A stretch of DNA of 64,000 bases, taken from contig JAKSDO010000187.1 of the NCBI GenBank assembly GCA_022360055.1, positions 124,001-188,000 of the forward strand. The letters are read 5' to 3'. Origin of the DNA: Cytophagales bacterium (GTDB lineage: Bacteria; Bacteroidota; Bacteroidia; Cytophagales; Cyclobacteriaceae). Shown here piece after piece: positions 62,176 to 64,000 of the stretch. The notes beneath the pieces were generated by a model that saw nothing but the letters and a program-made list of their open reading frames with translations, had not been told where the DNA came from and did not search any database. How positions within the stretch are numbered: position 1 is the stretch's first letter; each line of letters starts with the position of its first letter. A program made the translations under genes and the position numbers.

Positions 62176-63612
62176 TTACAGTGTTATTGGATTACCTAAA
62201 TAAAAGTCTAATACCTTGAGTTTAAAAATATAGTCGAATTTTGCCCGGACGAGATTTGATCTTGCTGAAAACAGATTAAAGCTGGATATCTGGTAATCTA
62301 CATAATTCACCGCACCGAGATTGTAGCTTTTTTCCGTCGCGCGAAACGACTCTTCGAGTGCCTCAACCTGTTTTTTGGCTGCATCAAAGACCTTAATGGC
62401 CGCCTGCGCATCATTGTAGGCGGTTTCAATAGTTTCTCTTAAAATATTTCTGGTTTGAGTAGCATTTATTTCTGCCAGATTTTTCTCGATTTTAGCTCTC
62501 TGAATATTAGACCGGGTTTGCCAGCCATTAAATATCGGAACAGAAATATTAAAACCTGCAGACCAGCTTCGGTTATCTTGCCACTGGGTAGGAATATCGA
62601 TGTCGTCATAATTGGATTTGTACTGGGGTTGAACAACAATCTCAGACGGATCGCTCTGTAAGTATCCAATTGGCGACGGATCTCCGGGCACTAAATCTAC
62701 ACCGGTAAATCTTCTGTTTTGATCTGAATAGTTGGTAAAAAAGTCGCCGCTAATGGCAAGTTGAGGTATATGGGCGCCCCGGGCAACTTTAATTCCCAGA
62801 TCTGCGCTTTCGATTTTCAGCTTTGCCGACTTAATTTCCGGCTGGATCGATTCGGCTTGCTTGTAAACCTCCCCGACCTTATATTCTACAAAGCCATAAT
62901 CATCCTTATCAAATACCGGGGTAATGATATCAAATTCTTCCTCTGCCGGAATTTGCAAAAATTGTTTCAATCGCAGTAAAGCAAGGTTTACATCATTTTC
63001 GGAATTAATTACCTCAACCTCATTGCTGGCCAGTTGCGACTGCAAATCAAGTAAATTTGTCCTGGGCAAGGAACCGGCATTCACCAATTTCTCGGTTTGT
63101 TCCATTTGAGCCCCGGTCGTATTGTACTGGTAGTTGGAGTTTTCAAGCAATTCTCTGGTAAAGATGACCTGTAAATACGCAAGCACGACGTTTAGTGCAA
63201 CATCATTTTTTGATTTTTCCATATCATAGTAACTGGCCTGTACATCTTTCTCATTCCTTTTTATTGTCCGCGATAATCTTGATCCGTTGTACAGGAGCAT
63301 TTGGGAGGAAGCGCTTGCCCCATTCGAGTTAATTCTTTGTGTTGTAAACAAATTGGATGTCGGATCTATCGACCTTCCCCATCGCCAGCTATTAAATATG
63401 TTCATATTCAGATTGGGTAATCGATTTAGTTTGTTTTCCAACAGTGTTACTTCCTGGTTTTGCATGGATAAAACCGATCTCTGGACATCCAGATTGTTTT
63501 CGAACGCATGATTGACACAATCTTCCAAAGACCATTTTTTAATTTCTTGCGCGTTGACCAGTGCCAGGGGGAAAATAACCAGGATAAAGCATATTGTTTT
63601 GAATATTCTCAT
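62176..63612 (-). CDS. TolC family outer-membrane efflux protein
   Basis: 478 residues with a signal peptide (IFKTICFILVIFPLALVNAQ). The duplicated outer-membrane efflux repeats are seen as WSLEDCVNHAFENNLDVQRS near the N-terminus, long helical stretches, and WSAGFNISVPIFNGWQTRSN in the second half. The end is FKLKVLDFYLGNPITL. It forms the exit duct for a tripartite export system with the adaptor encoded 3 nt downstream. The cargo cannot be read from sequence. Confidence 0.93.
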   Translation of the reverse strand: MRIFKTICFILVIFPLALVNAQEIKKWSLEDCVNHAFENNLDVQRSVLSMQNQEVTLLENKLNRLPNLNMNIFNSWRWGRSIDPTSNLFTTQRINSNGASASSQMLLYNGSRLSRTIKRNEKDVQASYYDMEKSKNDVALNVVLAYLQVIFTRELLENSNYQYNTTGAQMEQTEKLVNAGSLPRTNLLDLQSQLASNEVEVINSENDVNLALLRLKQFLQIPAEEEFDIITPVFDKDDYGFVEYKVGEVYKQAESIQPEIKSAKLKIESADLGIKVARGAHIPQLAISGDFFTNYSDQNRRFTGVDLVPGDPSPIGYLQSDPSEIVVQPQYKSNYDDIDIPTQWQDNRSWSAGFNISVPIFNGWQTRSNIQRAKIEKNLAEINATQTRNILRETIETAYNDAQAAIKVFDAAKKQVEALEESFRATEKSYNLGAVNYVDYQISSFNLFSARSNLVRAKFDYIFKLKVLDFYLGNPITL

Positions 63613-63740
63613 AAACCAATATTTAAATGACCGCTAAAAATATAGAAAGGGCAGCTAATTTATTTTACGAATTCGAATTCAAGATTAATTAATAATTTTA
63701 ATGGCAAGAATATATAATTTATAAAAGGTAAAATGCTTAC

Positions 63741-64000
63741 ATGAAAGTAATTCACAACAGTCGTTTAAAGGATTTTCGGGATCTGGCACTCATCCGGAAT
63801 AATAGAGGGTTTAAATATGGTGATGGCCTGTTTGAAACGATTTCTTACGTATACGGCAGGCCGAGATTACTCCATAAACACCTTGAGCGGCTCCGCAATG
63901 GAATGAGCACATTGAGGTTAAGCGAAATTCCCGGGTTATCCAAGAAATCGATTGATTCGCAATTGCAAAAACTGAGAATAGAAAATAAAATTGAATCCAG
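63741..64000 (+). CDS. Class IV aminotransferase (branched-chain/aminodeoxychorismate lyase type), N-terminal fragment
   Basis: The frame opens at ATG 63741 and stays open to the right edge (86 codons). The fold-type IV PLP signature start is present: NNRGFKYGDGLFETISYVYG and LHKHLERLRNGMSTLRL. The catalytic Lys lies beyond the window. The family includes branched-chain amino acid transaminases and 4-amino-4-deoxychorismate lyases, which cannot be separated on this part. Divergent from the TolC-type gene with 128 nt between starts. Confidence 0.85.
   Translation, partial: MKVIHNSRLKDFRDLALIRNNRGFKYGDGLFETISYVYGRPRLLHKHLERLRNGMSTLRLSEIPGLSKKSIDSQLQKLRIENKIES

Overview
The window looks like chromosome of a Bacteroidota bacterium, most likely of the order Cytophagales. 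The evidence is the SusC/SusD pair, ECF sigma/FecR/STN-receptor signalling modules, DUF2480, DUF4249 and DUF4922 families, a fused CcoNO oxidase subunit, weak Shine-Dalgarno sites and promoters of the TTTG-N19-TAnnTTT(G/A) type. No tRNA, rRNA, CRISPR array, prophage or complete insertion sequence was seen.

Layout. 1-1.6 kb: end of an S41 protease, tsaB and a DUF2480 gene. 2-16 kb: an outer-membrane uptake locus (ECF sigma, FecR, SusC with STN domain, SusD, two ~1100-residue FG-GAP/UnbV lipoproteins). 16-19 kb: two ExbD genes without ExbB, and a sodium:alanine-type symporter. 19-24 kb: a second sigma/FecR/STN-receptor module with a DUF4249 lipoprotein. 24.5-33.8 kb: a probable peptidoglycan-salvage group (amidase with a carbohydrate-binding-like insertion, glycosyltransferase, DUF4922, SpoIID/LytB, AmpG-like permease). 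34.5-43.4 kb: a complete cbb3 oxidase locus on the minus strand. 43.4-50 kb: purine nucleoside phosphorylase, dnaN, a cation efflux protein, a lipoprotein, a CPBP protease, pgl and zwf. 50-60 kb: sugar redox genes (DUF1080, two Gfo/Idh/MocA proteins, enolase-superfamily enzyme, BASS-type transporter, exported RraA-like protein, TIM-barrel epimerase). Inside this stretch a decayed AraC-type regulator is fused to a glycoside hydrolase family 3 remnant. 60.8-63.6 kb: a periplasmic adaptor and TolC-type channel with no pump gene beside them. The right edge cuts a class IV aminotransferase.

The signal I rate highest is a 97-bp element present twice, at 27578-27674 and 56780-56876. Both copies sit immediately 5' of an unrelated gene. 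Each carries two hairpins, the larger with a single bulged base at the same position, and each begins and ends with ATGAAA. The element is open in frame with the downstream gene, so a naive start call adds the same 30 residues to two unrelated proteins. The differences between copies change amino acids but keep the fold, which points to a DNA or RNA element (REP-like or other small hairpin element) rather than a peptide. A separate ~28-bp-armed palindrome lies just upstream of the second copy.

Start sites were moved inward from the longest open frame wherever a terminator, signal peptide, neighbouring gene or repeat made the longer version unlikely; this is stated in each entry.
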